Source: Monosporascus cannonballus (lineage: Eukaryota > Ascomycota > Sordariomycetes > Xylariales). Taken from it: DNA of 64,000 nt. Position numbers and translations under genes: made by a program. This document shows, in pieces, positions 43,984 through 56,510 of the stretch; positions within the stretch are counted from its first letter, which is position 1; every line of letters starts with the position of its first letter. The stretch lies in assembly GCA_004154925.1 (NCBI GenBank), contig QJNS01000709.1, positions 1 through 64,000 of the forward strand. Reading direction: 5' to 3'. The notes beneath the pieces were generated by a model that was given only the letters and a program-made list of their open reading frames with translations, was not told the origin of the DNA and ran no database searches.

Positions 43984-46075
43984 ACGATGAGCAGCGCCTG
44001 CGAGCCAAGGACTCCGGGGCCAGCAAGGGGCGTCGCAGCCTCGACGTCTTTCGACCCTCGCGATCGCGCGACAGCAGCGTGTCGTCGGCCAAGAGCGGCG
44101 GCAACAACAGCAGCTCCCTCTCCACACCGAGCCAAAAGGAGGGCCACCGTCGCCTGTCCCAGCGCCTACACCTGACCCGCGACAAGACCCCTACCTCCGA
44201 TTACGTGCCCGGCGACCTGCCGCAGATCAGCGTCACAGCGGAGGGCGCCCACGACAATGAGAGGGAATGGGAGAAACGGGCGACCATGCTCGTGCAGGCG
44301 AACGAGCAACTAAGGAGCCGGAGCAGGTCGCCTTCCGCGAGGCCATCGCCGTCCGAGGAGCTCGCCGGCTTGGACCTGGATAGTATCCCGAGCAGGCGTC
44401 CGAACGGCGTCGTCTCGTCCAAGTCCATCGACGAGGATATACAGGAGGCCATTAGGCTGCACGAGGAAGGGGACTTGGACCAATCTACGCGTCTGTTCGG
44501 GCAGCTGGCAGACCCTCAGGGGGCCAACAACCCGCTGAGCCAGGTCTTATACGGCCTTGCGCTGAGGTTAGTGACTTGGGCCATTTGCGATCTTCGTGCC
44601 ATATCAACTAGGGTTACGGTGCATCCCTGGACTTCGCGCATAGTTATACACGGCAGGGCAGACGATAAGCATGAATTCCAAGCTAACTAGATAGTTAGGC
44701 ACGGATGGGGATGCGAACCTGATCCCGCACGCGCCGTTAGCTATCTCTCGGCAGCTGCGTCGAACGCCGCAGAGGTCGAGAGGATTGCGCTCCACGCCGG
44801 GCTGCAAAAGGGAGGCGCTGCGAAGGGCGAGCTCGTTTTGGCCATTTTCGAATTAGCCAACTGTTTTCGTAACGGCTGGGGCATTGTGCGGGATCCCGTC
44901 GCCGCGAAGCAGGTGAGTTCATGCCATGCCCCCCTCTGCAGTTCGGCGACGTGGCTTGATGGGGCCCTGGAAGCGAACAAGGACCCAGCCCTAGACTAAC
45001 AGCACCGAATAGTATTACGAGACGGCAGCCAATCTTGGAGATACCGGTGGGTATTCGTGCCCAATGGATTTCCCCTGTTATTCCATTGCCCGAGACCGGA
45101 TAGACTGACGAGCATATATTCGGCGAAGACGCTATGAATGAAGTCGCTTGGTGCTACCTCGAAGGCTTTGGATGCAAGAAAGACAAGGTATGTCAGGCAT
45201 GAAATTCCCGTCCCTTGTCACATATCCCCCGACTATCGTCTTGTGTCGTTCCGGCCTGCTCTAAGGCGCGCTCGACGACCCGTGAGCCAATCCACCCCAG
45301 GGCAACCTAGATCACGTGCCTATTTAGCAAATCGTGCGGCATTCGCTTTGACAATGCCTCTGAGGATTACTAGCCTGGAGTCCTATTACCACGATCCACG
45401 GTTGGGCAGCAATGAGGCTTATGCGCTGCTAGCAAATCCGGACGCCCCAATCCCCACGAGTCCGAAAAAGTCACATGAGGCTGACAGTATGCTTTCTAGT
45501 ATGCGGCGGCGCGTTACTACCGACTGGCTGAGCAGAAAGGCAATAAAACGCTAGGAAACTCTTGGTAAGTGGGCAGAATCTCCTGACGTCTCCCTGTTCC
45601 CGTCGCGCTTTTCTTTGGTCCGTTTATTCACCCCCCCACCCCCCCCCCTTCTCCTGTGTGTCTATGGCGCTGCCGCAGGACGGTCATCACAGATGGCTTG
45701 CTTGGGGGCCCGCTTGATAGGTCTTGGATTCTCCCGGCCTGTTTATACAGGTCGCCTTGTTTGTTTCTTTGCGGTCTCTGTCTCTAGATCCACCCTGGAG
45801 CAGGCTTTCCTACCTACAAGGCCACGATCAAGATCAGACGCGCCTGGGCCAACTGTCCGTTCTCACGCGTCCGAATCGTCACAATCTTAGGGATACCGTT
45901 CTCGTTGGCGCGCGTACGTCTGGCTGGGGCTTAGCCCCTCTCCCCGGCCTCGAGTGAGGCTTTCTGTTGTCGTATCGCTTAATTAGCGCCCATGTTTTCG
46001 TTACTCACAGTAGACGCACGCAGGATTTGGAAGGATAAGTACGATCCCACCAACAATCCGAAGGGTAAGAAATAA
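43794..46075 (+). CDS. Sel1-repeat (TPR-like) protein, Nif1-like
   Basis: Predicted 398-aa scaffold protein resembling the fission-yeast cell-cycle regulator Nif1; this is by layout only. Six exons: 43794-44566, 44699-44912, 45013-45046, 45129-45187, 45500-45564 and 46024-46075. Residues 1-210 are disordered, with a Gly/Asp run and Ser-rich phosphorylatable segments. The Sel1 units start at IDEDIQEAIRLHEEGDLDQS, continue through YGLALR|HGWGCEPDPARAV, ELANCFRNGWGIVRDPVAAKQ|YYETAANLGDT|DAMNEVAWCYLEGFGCKKDK|YAAARYYRLAEQKGN, and close with GNSW|IWKDKYDP. Several exon joins fall at repeat boundaries. Introns 4 (312 nt) and 5 (459 nt) are unusually long here. The last exon is only 52 nt, so it is the least certain part. 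Confidence 0.85.
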
Positions 46076-49000
46076 GGCCGGGACGCGATGCCGAGGCGAC
46101 ACTCTCACGGGGATTATTCCAAACAAAAACGGTGCAACGTTTCCTCAGCCCACATGTACGGAAATCCGGATCACAGCTGGTAGTGCGTCGATAGTCACGG
46201 CGAAGGGAAGCAGGCTGCTGTCGCCCTCTACAGATACAATGTGTTGGTAGCTCTCTTCATACCTGGGACGTACTTGGGCCATATAGCTTAACCGAAATCC
46301 CCGAAGATAACGGAGTAAGAATTGGCGAATTGGGGTGAAGGATGATTCGCCTGTCTGACAAAATGCTCTCTGCAGGGTCGCGACGATACCGTCGTATGTT
46401 GTAATCGTTACGCGGCAGTGTACAGATCCCATGGGGTAAGACTCAGCCTGCTTACATAGGTAGGCACCTGCTTACACACATACCAAAGGAACTCGTGTTT
46501 GCGGAGGGCATAAGCGAGTGCGGGGGGATATGCAGGAATGGTACTGAGGAAATGGACCTCAATCTCTCCCGCCCCCAATCCGCGACCTTTGGCTAAATAC
46601 CTGTACTCTATGTTATTACTAAACGAGCGATGGGTCTCGGGTGTTAGAGGACAACCGGGCGAAGTATAGTTGAGAATAACAATCAATTACTACCCCCTCT
46701 AATTACCACGATCCCAAAAATGCTCGCTCTATCGTTACATAGCGACTGTCCCTCTAGCGATGCGGTGAGACGCTTCCCCCTCTGCTTCATTTTATTCCCT
46801 GTTAAAGATTCGCCCGTTGTAGATTCCACCGGTTTTAGGGAAGGCAGGCACCCGTTCTCGAGGAAACCTTCCATTCAGCCCGATGAGAGCCTAGCTGCTC
46901 GGTATTTAGTTACCCAGCGTACTCTAGTGATAACAATCCGTCCCCCTTACCAGTTTGCGGCTTCGAGCTATTGCGCCGCTAGTCAATCCGGCTCGGCACC
47001 GTTCGTAGATGACGGGTATTAACTCCTGATGATCGATAGCCTTGATGATGATATTGGCCGCTGGGACCGGGTTGAAGTCGGCAAACAACGCATATCCCAT
47101 GATGGTAATGATTAGTATTATTGATGACTGCATCGCTTATCCCTACATAATTCACTTCCAGCCCTACGTGCATGCATGTAAGCCCGTCCCATATAATTCG
47201 ACATATCACGCTACAACGACGTAGTAGTGCGTCGGCGGCGAAGCGCGGGCGGCGGGATGCCGAGGGGAGAGAAAGCCTTGCCGTGCGACCTGGCCTGGTC
47301 TGGTCGCAGGTAGAGAGAGCTACAGCTATAACTACCATATCGGGGTACGTTGGATCCCGAGCTTACATCAGTTTGGGGTTCCCGATTGGTCTCCGAGTAA
47401 GCTCGTGATCTGAACTTTGCTACTGCAGATGTCATATATCCCGTGCCTAAGATCTCCCCGGTAGCCTAAGTTACTGGCTCGTGTCGGACTGGTAGTCCGG
47501 TGGACGGTAGAGGTTGCGTCGGCAAGAACGGGGAGTATTTGATCTGGGTGGCGGGAAGACTTAAAATATAGTGGAAGTCGGACTGAGGGGGTACGAAGGC
47601 TCTTTATTGATACATGTTTGTTAATTTATCTCGGATCTATCTGTGAACTTCGCTTTTGGCCTTGATTGTCATGGCACGATATAAAGAGAGGCATGGAGGA
47701 GCAGGAGGAGGAGGGCAAGTGAGCCCTTACGCGTGGATGGCTGCATCTTATGGCGGACTCGCCTGGCCTAAAGCACGTGGTCCAAACCTCTCTCTTCCCC
47801 CTTGCAGCCTCAAATGTGACAGTAGTTGTAGGTGGCTGGTGTTAGCCGTGGTAGAATATAGCTGAAGCCTAGACAGTTCGATTCCAGGGGAATTAATCAG
47901 ATAGCCAGTCAGTCAGTTAGGACCATCCAACGTCTCTGTCTGTCTACAGGTGAAGTAAAGAAAATCGCGGCAAACCCCAGCCTTTGCTGTCGGATTAGGC
48001 GTGTGTTCCTGGGTATGAATCAAACGTATGATTGTACAAGCACAAATATATTCATTCATAGGTTCCAGTGCGATGGGTACTCCCCGCCGGCGCTGTCTCA
48101 CTCCTGTCTGCGACAAGAGCTTCCAACGCCCCCCTTTCTCGCAGTGCCCCCGTCCTACACGGCATGGGTTTGGGATGCTAAGCCGAAACTACTGGAACAC
48201 GAGGAGGTGTTAGGGAGTATGCTATTTACTGCTGGTACGACGTGGAGAAAGCCGCACAAGAAGGGGCTATAAGGGAGGAGGAAGCAACGGCGATCCGATA
48301 GATTCCGTTGCACGGCGATCGCCCGGAGGAAGGGGGAGCAACGATGCTGCTGCCGCGTTTGCACGAACAACTGATGATTCGTAGCAGATAGACTAGGACT
48401 TGAGTCCGGAGATGGAAAGCAAGTCTGCCTGGGCCCTCTATTACTTGGCAAGGCGGAATCCTGACGGGAAAGGGGGGGTCGGGAGTGGAGATGAGAGGTG
48501 GAAAGGGACAAAGGAGCTGCGACTTGCTGCTTTACTAAACTCGCCTAATCAATTCAACTTCTGCCATCTGTTTCTTCCCACGCACAACGCACAACGCACA
48601 ACGCGTCAAAGAAAAAAAAAACGGGGGCTGGATTAATTAAGTTTTTTGGTTGTTAGCGATCCGGGAGCGGCACTGGTTCCTGATTTGCCGGGTCGTGCAT
48701 CTCGAATCGACGTTTTCGGTGAGATCCCGGGGTCCCATTGGTCGAGCCTGCACCGGTGGCCCGATGGAACGGCATGGTCGGCCAGGGAGGATCGCATACA
48801 TGCGCATAGATAGACTTCTCGTAGACTTGTGCCCGTGGCAAAGCAGTAGAGCACGTCCCCGTCGACTAGATAAGTAACGATACCCAACCTAACCGGGAAG
48901 CGGTTGGAGTCAAGCGACCCTCATCGACCGTTGGATTGGAGGAGAACTGGTGGATAGAATGCACGCGTGCGCGGCAGGATCACATATTGGACCGCGCTGG

Positions 49001-51669
49001 TATGATGCGCGCAGCAGGAAATCATAAGTGCTGGATGATGGATGGGATTAGATGGATCGCTCAACTGCCAGACGACGGGGCGCATTTGTCGCTTCGTCGG
49101 ATCTCCTTACCGCCCGCCTATGAGATGTGCTGCTTGCTAGTCAGGTATCGTGACGAGAGCGACGGCGTTTTGGTCGGTTGACGCGTCTCCGGGCATTCTG
49201 GTCTCGTCGTGCCACTCGATGGACTCTGGCGGTTAGCAAATCAACGGCTGTTCCGTCTCGTTAGCACTTCCCCGATTCGAGAGGAGAGGAGCCTGCCCTA
49301 TCTCGCATCAGTCGATAAAACACCACTTGTGATCAGGCAGGTCGCCTGGGCGCGGACCTACTTAGAGAATCTAAAATGATACTACATAGTAGTTGGGTTT
49401 GGGCCATTGCCGAATGCGGCTATGGTCAATGTACGGGGGATGCATCGTCTCTTTACGGTAATCATCTGGAACTTGTGTAGGTGGTCATCACTGTTTGGCC
49501 ATTGTGAGTGACGACGAGCAAGGGAGACTCGCCAGTACAGCATCGCCTGTACATTATGTACGAAATACGCATGCACAGTGTTAGGTCGATATGGCGACCC
49601 AATATTCCCACCACGCTATAATAGCGTCGAAAATGCCCGTATAGGGGGGCGGTTGGTCATATCCCCCGTCCCCGAATCATCATCAACGGCATTCCAACTG
49701 GGCGCACTGCGATTGCCAGCTGGCAGTTCATGGGATCAGGTCGAAACACTGGATGGTATGCTGGGCATGCACGAGGGGGGAACAATACTGAAGCAAAAAG
49801 CAAAATAAAATAGTAAAAGAGGAAATGGAGGAAAGTGGATATTTGCCGGGCGCGGCCTCTTCGTGCCGCGTGAGTGAGTCGAAAAGGTAGGGCCGGACGG
49901 ATGGACCAGGGAGAGAAGATGCAATGAATGGCGACGGACGGGTGTGGGTAACAACATGACCAAGTTCATACGAGAAATCCGCAGGAGTTCAGCAGGAACC
50001 GATATATTGGCATTCGTTCATTCGAGTTAAGATCGCAAGGCATGAACTGCATGGCTGAGAACCTCCGAGACTAGCGGTCCCCTGTCTGGGCGTACCAGGT
50101 GGCTTCCCGTGTGTAATCTGTGTGCATAAATACGTAGGGCACGCATACAGTGCGCACAGGATGAGGTGGTCGTGGGCTGGTGGTTGGCTACTTGTCTCCC
50201 TCAATAGGTTAATAATAGCTCTATATGTGTGTGTGTTGTGTGGATGTATGCGACCCCGCTACGCATCTGCTATCCGGATCAAGAAGTAGGGAGTGTGGGG
50301 AAAAGCGCGAGGTTATGGTCACGCCGCACGTTTTAAGCAACTCTCTATACTATCTAGGAAACGTCCCCTCCTAGAGCTGTCCCAAAGCAGAGTCGGTCGA
50401 ACGAAAGGCCTAGCCATCCCGTACCGTATTTTTGCCTAAGTCGCGCAGTTAAGACATTCACATTTACTATACCATGTATTATAGTCGTTGGCACCGTCTT
50501 TCTCTCTTGATCATGGCCAGCGGTGCCATGTCCTACTGGAAAGGGTTCTTGGCGGATGACGTCTCGCGGGGCTGCATGGCCCGGCTTGCATAACCTTTCC
50601 CAGTGCGAGGTGAGATTGGATACGAAACGGGTGCGGTCGGGACAAGCGATTTGTTCGTAGTGTTAGCACGATTAGGAGATGGCAATGCAAAGGTCCTTGT
50701 CTAGTTTACGCTCCGGCTGTTCCATGTCCAAGTAGAGAAGATTCATACATGCTGTAGAGAAGTGATATATTTTTGGTGTCAGCAAGCCGAGGAATAGAGA
50801 CTTGTTGGTCATTGTCATCTCGACTATTCGCTGGCTATCTACTACAAGACGCAATGAAAAACCTGTGTAACAGGATGGCATGAAGCTCTGCTTTGCTTCC
50901 GTTCTCAGCTGGATCGCTGCTCTTGCTGTTGTTCATGATGAATGCGTGCCCCCATTTTCGTGATTCTCGTAATCCGAAACTGCCGCATGGGATCCAGGCC
51001 CACCCACACGACAGCTCGTGCTGTAGTAGGAAATATGAATGTCCAAAGCCGCCTATCTCGTCAACCCGTAACCACTTATCCTCCCTAAACCATCATGTCG
51101 TGAGACATTATCATAATCCCGGAAAAGGAAAAAGAAAAGAAAAAAGAAAATTCCACGGCCATACATTGCCAGCCATGGACCATCTCCAACATCTGGCGGA
51201 GGAAATGTAAACCCAATAAGAAACAGTCCAAATGGTCGTGCAGTGGCCGCCCGAACCTGTTGTGGACCCTTCCGCACCACAGCTCTTCCCTAACCCCTGG
51301 TTGTACAAGAAAGCTGCTGTTGGCTCAACAGACTGTGCCCCTTAACCCAAAGCCGGTTTCGCCATGCATGCCTTCCGTCGAGAGATACTATGACATATTC
51401 GAAAGATCCCCCAAAAAAAGGAAAGAAAGATTATCCGAGAGATGAAATCAAATGCTGGCTCGCTCGCTAAAACTCGACGATAGAAATGACAAAGAAATTT
51501 GTGGAACAAAACAGATCAGAGGAAATTTTGTCGTGCGTGAGCAGTGTTTGATCCGGTTACGCAGGAGCGTCATGAATTGTATGGACGGCTGAAACCAGAA
51601 TAGTGTTTAGACCAAGAAGATGTTCGAAAGTTTCGAGTCGTTATGGTCATGTCTCGTTCGTCGCGTGGG
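46076..51669. other. 5.6 kb gene desert between convergent genes
   Basis: Neither strand carries an ORF with a recognisable domain, splice-joined exons or clear coding bias. Both flanking genes end here, so promoters are not expected. It could contain noncoding transcripts or a decayed element, but I see no terminal repeats or transposase-like frame. Confidence 0.55.
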
Positions 51670-53520
51670 TCATGTGCTCGTACCACTACTAAGTGATTGC
51701 CCATTGTCGGCGTTGTTACAATCCGCCACCATCTTCGCGAAATTCCTCACGACATCGCCCGGTATTTGATCCCACAAGAGAGATCTCGTGTACACCTCGG
51801 CGGCGGATTGCTTCTCGTTGCTGCGCATCGTCGCAAGCGCTTCTGCGAGATTGCGACGACCTTGGGTGCGCGTTGGTGGGTTGCGCAAGAAGCTTTGGTC
51901 CGTGAGTCCGTTGTACTGGGCTGCGGAGAGGGAGAACAATTGCTCGTTCGCCTGCTCCTGTGTCGGCTGGGTGAGAGAATCATGCATTTCGTCGAGTACC
52001 GAGGGGGCGACACCATCCATAGTGTTGGTCGCAATCGACATAGAAGCTGTCGACGCCCACTCGGCGCTGGAGGGTTGAGGGGCGGCAGGTACCATGGCAC
52101 CCTCGGGGGCGTTTGCAACACCAGCATCCTTGAAGATGTTGTCGAGAAGCGTCGCCGAAGCTTCGCGCACATCCTCGGATACTCGAGGGATGGTCGGCGT
52201 GGACCTGTTAGACAAGACAAAGGCGCCGACGAGGAACAGCATGAAGAGAAGTCCACCCTGGGCGGCAGCAGGCTTGTCCACATCGTTGGGAAGGGGCACT
52301 TCGGTCTTCTTGGCCTGAACAATTTGCATCTCCTGTTTGACTTCCGTCTCCATTGCGAATTCGTTCATAAAGCCCATGTTGTCCCAAGAAGCGTCCATGG
52401 TCATGCCTTCCAGTTCGCCGAAACTATTGGAGAACCCGGTGTTGCTCGGCATAGCTGCGCTCTCTAGTCTTTGAACATGGTCGGTCAGGACGCTGATCTT
52501 CTTGCGCAGCTCTCCAGTCTCGATGGTGTGAGTCTGAATCATCTCCTCTTTCTCCATTCTGAGATTCTCAATATGGGACTCGTAGAACTCCTTCTCGCGG
52601 CTCAACTGGGCCATCTTCATGTTGAGCTCCGCCATCTCCTCCTCCATGCTGGTGATGATGGCAGTAAACTGCTTCTTCTCATCTTCCAGCCTCTCCGTGT
52701 GAAGCTTTTTCCTCTGCCGGGAATCCAGCGCCGCCTGACGGTTGCGGAGAAGACGCTTTTGCTGCTTGAGCTCCTTGATCTCTTGCTCATCGGTTGATTG
52801 GGCGATGAGTTGATCAATGTTGTGAAGGTTGCGCTCAACAGGGATGTCGAACCTAGCGTTCTTCTTCCGGATGCCGTCGCCGCGGCGCAGCTCGTTATGC
52901 GACCGGATAGCGGGGCTCTCCGGGCGCATACGCTTCCCTAGCGTCTGGTTCTTCAAGTCTTGACTCATCCAGTCCTTCTGCGGTGATGTTGGGATGGAGT
53001 GATTAGCTGAGGCGGGGTTTGAGAAGAGGGGCATCTGGCTGGTGGGGTTGCTGAAAGGGGTTGGCATCTGCACTGGCCTCTGGAAGATGGACTGGTTGGT
53101 CTCGTAGCCATTGTCGAGGCCATCATATTGCAACGGGGTGCAGCTTCCTGAGGCCTGACCCATAGACCACGACTGTCCCTGGGGGGCATATGTGACCTGC
53201 GACTGGTCGGATCGCATGAAAGGGTTGTTGCTGTGCTGTGGCTCCAAGAATGGATTATTCGAGGGGAGCGACTGCATATCGACAGACTGCCAATCTTCCG
53301 TCTTGGGGGAGAAGAGCGTTGATGAGACAGCAAATGAGTCTCTCCGGCTACCTGCCATGTGAGGCGACAGCTCTAAGCCCGAGTCGATTGCACTTTGATC
53401 CAAGATGTTCTCGTCGAGGATGGCGTGATCCTCCTCGTCGAAGAACTTCTGTGCATGGCTGGTGTCAACACTTAATGCACTTTGCCTGTAGAAGGGCTGC
53501 ATTGGATATGTCGAGACCAT
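51670..53520 (-). CDS. bZIP transcription factor with a hydrophobic segment (ATF6-like layout)
   Basis: Predicted 616-aa regulator, single exon. The N-terminal 240 residues are Ser/Pro/Gln/Asn-rich with NNPF repeats. The basic region is LLRNRQAALDSRQRKKL (about 256-272; Asn260-x7-Arg268 as in all bZIPs). It runs into a long leucine-zipper coiled coil (about 275-355). At about 422-437 lies a hydrophobic stretch, LLFMLFLVGAFVL, flanked by polar residues. This position after the zipper matches membrane-anchored ATF6/CREB3-like factors, but 13-16 residues is short for a transmembrane helix. The remaining 180 residues would face the ER lumen if it spans. Whether it is ER-tethered and cleaved is inference. 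The gene sits alone between two gene deserts of over 5 kb. Confidence 0.9.
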   Translation of the reverse strand: MVSTYPMQPFYRQSALSVDTSHAQKFFDEEDHAILDENILDQSAIDSGLELSPHMAGSRRDSFAVSSTLFSPKTEDWQSVDMQSLPSNNPFLEPQHSNNPFMRSDQSQVTYAPQGQSWSMGQASGSCTPLQYDGLDNGYETNQSIFQRPVQMPTPFSNPTSQMPLFSNPASANHSIPTSPQKDWMSQDLKNQTLGKRMRPESPAIRSHNELRRGDGIRKKNARFDIPVERNLHNIDQLIAQSTDEQEIKELKQQKRLLRNRQAALDSRQRKKLHTERLEDEKKQFTAIITSMEEEMAELNMKMAQLSREKEFYESHIENLRMEKEEMIQTHTIETGELRKKISVLTDHVQRLESAAMPSNTGFSNSFGELEGMTMDASWDNMGFMNEFAMETEVKQEMQIVQAKKTEVPLPNDVDKPAAAQGGLLFMLFLVGAFVLSNRSTPTIPRVSEDVREASATLLDNIFKDAGVANAPEGAMVPAAPQPSSAEWASTASMSIATNTMDGVAPSVLDEMHDSLTQPTQEQANEQLFSLSAAQYNGLTDQSFLRNPPTRTQGRRNLAEALATMRSNEKQSAAEVYTRSLLWDQIPGDVVRNFAKMVADCNNADNGQSLSSGTST

Positions 53521-55814
53521 TGCAGGTCTTAGTGTGAATGTCTAAAGAGGAGCAACAAGAATGAAGACCGTGTGTTTGTGCAATGATCAAAGTCGAGTTG
53601 CACTGTGTAGTGGGATTAGCACACAGGGCGGTGAATGCTTATGGAGACGACGAGGTCGTGGTAGCGGTAGGGCTTAAAAGCGAACGCGGAGGTTGGGTAA
53701 TAATAGGAGGAACAATGACTGTCTCTAAAAATCGAGCTGTCTATGTAAGAGCATTCGATAAGGTGTGAGACTGATGATTCAGAGCTTTGAGCCCAAAAAT
53801 GAAGCTGCTCGCATCTGTGTATGTACGCATGTAAGTTATGCTATGTTATAAGAGACAGACGGACATATATGATGGAGGGGAAATGCTCAGATGATATGTG
53901 AGTGAATGATAAGTGCAAGTGGGGACGGGAATGCGGGAGAATCGGGAACTTTTAAAAGAGCAGGTGGGAAAGGGAAAAGAAAATACTCAAGACTTACAAG
54001 TCTTCCGTTGTATACTGAAGTCCAGATGTACCGTGCTTCTTGGCACCTAAGTAGCTCTGCAATACGATACCACGCAAAAGTAACGGAGCGAATGCAAGAA
54101 GGTATCTCCTCGTATGACTTCTGAAAGAGAGGGCACGGTAATAGGCTGTGGAATATTCGCGAGTGGGATCACTGATATCGATCAAACACACAGCGACAAT
54201 CCTTCGCTATCATATGAACCATATGAGGCCGTATGGAAGGAGGGGGCAACTACTTTAACGGTGGAGGTAGGAATGGTTGTGGTACTTAAAGTAGGAGATT
54301 TTCAGGCTTAGGGCCGGGTCATTGTCAATGTTTTGTTCCAAGACCTCCCAGGGTTCTTCTTCTGCTGGGCGAGTTACATAAAGAAGTATTATCAAGACAG
54401 TGGGGAAGCCAGAGTCCGCGAGACCACCGACTGACGAACGGGAACGCTGTCACGGATTCCCGGGTGGGCGATGGCTGTGGGATGAGAGAGGGCGTGGGTT
54501 GGTCACTGCATAGGTGTGGCAGCGAGAGGGCTGCTGTTCCAATTCATTGGAGAAGCCAAGCAAATCCTGACCATTCGCGGCGAAGTAAACCAACTCCCTG
54601 CCCCTCCTTTCAACTATCTGGACCACAGTAATGACTTTACATGGAAACTCTAACATAACCAGTTCCACGGACGAGAGAGTTAAACCGTTTTCTGTTATCC
54701 GCCCAAGCTATCAAAAAGCAGACAATCCAACGTGAACGGGCGCCGCTTCAGGGCGCTCGATAGACCAGGATAGTAGATCATGTCGGAGAATGGTGAAAGC
54801 TCATCCAACGAAATCGATTATCCCTCTTTGGAGACGGTCGCCAGGGCGGGACGGTTGTGCCAATATGGGATTTCCGTATTAGTTAAAACGGCACGGGCTA
54901 AAGCAGTGATTAGAAAGACGCCCATCGATCCGCGAAGGAGCCGTCAACTGGATATCATTGGGCAGAGATCGTGGAGCAAGCCGCGAAATGCCACTAGACC
55001 CACGGAATGGCGTCTGTTAAGCGCACTGCACTGGTCTCGGAAAACGGTAGGCTCTTATTACATAAGTCGAGAAGCGCCCGTCACGGCTATCGCAAAAGCT
55101 TACAAACATACTCCTACAGTACAGACGTGCCTATGCATGCAGATAGGTACCCTTATGTGGCTAGCCAGAGCTAACTCTACTTAGCCCTGCCGAGGTTGGG
55201 CATCGACGGCCTTGGGTGCAATTGATACCTAACCGCGCCCACGAGCACCTCATTTGCACACACTAAACAGCCACTGGACGCACTTCGAGCATCTTATTGC
55301 TCGGTAGCGGGTGGGGTGGGATAGGCGGCTTACCAGGAGCTGACCAGAGCTTCTTCATACTAATAGACAGTGCGCTAGAGTGTGTACATCGACTGCACGT
55401 TGTCGCTGTTGCGAAAGTTATCATCCCCAGCTGCGTCGAAGGCTCATTGGAGATGCCCTTGACGACCACATGCGATGGGCAAGATGTGCGCTTGTCTCGC
55501 TCATTGTTTGGCTGTCAAGCCGTGATAGCGAGCATCAAACTAGTATCACGCATGTTATGCTAGGTACCTAGGCAATTAGGAGTTAACTAGAGTCTTACCG
55601 GAATGCCTTCCGGGGGAGATCTCCTCAGATACTACCGTCCGGGGGGTGATGCTTTTGAAAGCAGCTTACCATTCCACTCATCAATGTCACATGACCCTGG
55701 TTGGAAGTTCCTTGATCTGTAAGTTGCTGTGGCTTAGATGGTGGTGTGAGACTTGCAGCCTAAATGCGTCTGAGGCTCTTATGGGGCTGCAACACTCGTC
55801 ATATTGCATCTTGT

Positions 55815-55815
55815 T

Positions 55816-55842
<27 letters not shown>
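55815..55842. repeat. (TA)14 microsatellite
   Basis: Twenty-eight bases of alternating T and A in the gene desert upstream of the bZIP gene. Likely length-variable. Confidence 0.95.
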
Positions 55843-55846
<4 letters not shown>

Positions 55847-56450
55847 CACTTGTCCTCCCCCTAGCGGTACTTCGGTGTGCAGAAATGTACTTCTTCAAGA
55901 TATTGATTTTGATCCTTTGGCTTGAACGACAGTGCTGACAGTTGGAGGCATGGCTTACGTATGCAGCAGGGAAATGGCACTACCTAGCGTTCTATGATTC
56001 TCTCTCTCCAGGTCGGTCGTTTCTCCCGGCCCGGGATGGAAGTATTAAGCTGGTTACAGAACGACGGGCCTTTTTTCGTTTCTCTTCATCTCTTTCACCC
56101 CAGCCTCACTTTACAGCCATATATACTGGCATTTACATCATTGATATGCGGATTTCTTGTCATCCTTAGTGATGTCCTATAAGGACTCCCTGACAGCTTC
56201 ACCCACGGTCGATGACGGAACGCCCTAGGGAATGTTCTCCGCCGCGATAGCTTCGATCGGAACCCCGCCCGGTTTCAGTGGCGCGATGCTATCTCGGACG
56301 CGATCTTGCGGTGAGGACGAGACGAGCCTCGAAAGAGGACTTATGTGAAGAAGGAATCCGAAGAATGGGGCTCGGTCATGGACTAGAGGGTTTCCCGAGG
56401 CTAAGATCGTTGTCGGCCGCGTTCGATCCCGTAACTGCTCGGTCATCCCA

Positions 56451-56510
56451 AGCTCAACTCCGTGCTTACAGGATTAACTCCGTGCTTACAGGATTAACTC
56501 CCTGCTTCAC
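56451..56510. repeat. three tandem copies of a 20-bp unit
   Basis: The unit is GGATTAACTCCGTGCTTACA. The middle copy is exact, and the first (56451-56470) and third (56491-56510) each differ at a few positions. Confidence 0.9.

Noticed and set aside
45138..45554. 138-aa plus-strand ORF in the Sel1-repeat gene
   Set aside because: It crosses exon 4, intron 4 and exon 5 in a different frame from the Sel1 protein.
51697..52467. 256-aa plus-strand ORF
   Set aside because: Antisense to the bZIP gene; no domain.
54780..55184. 134-aa plus-strand ORF
   Set aside because: No domain, no splice context and no compositional signal; likely chance.
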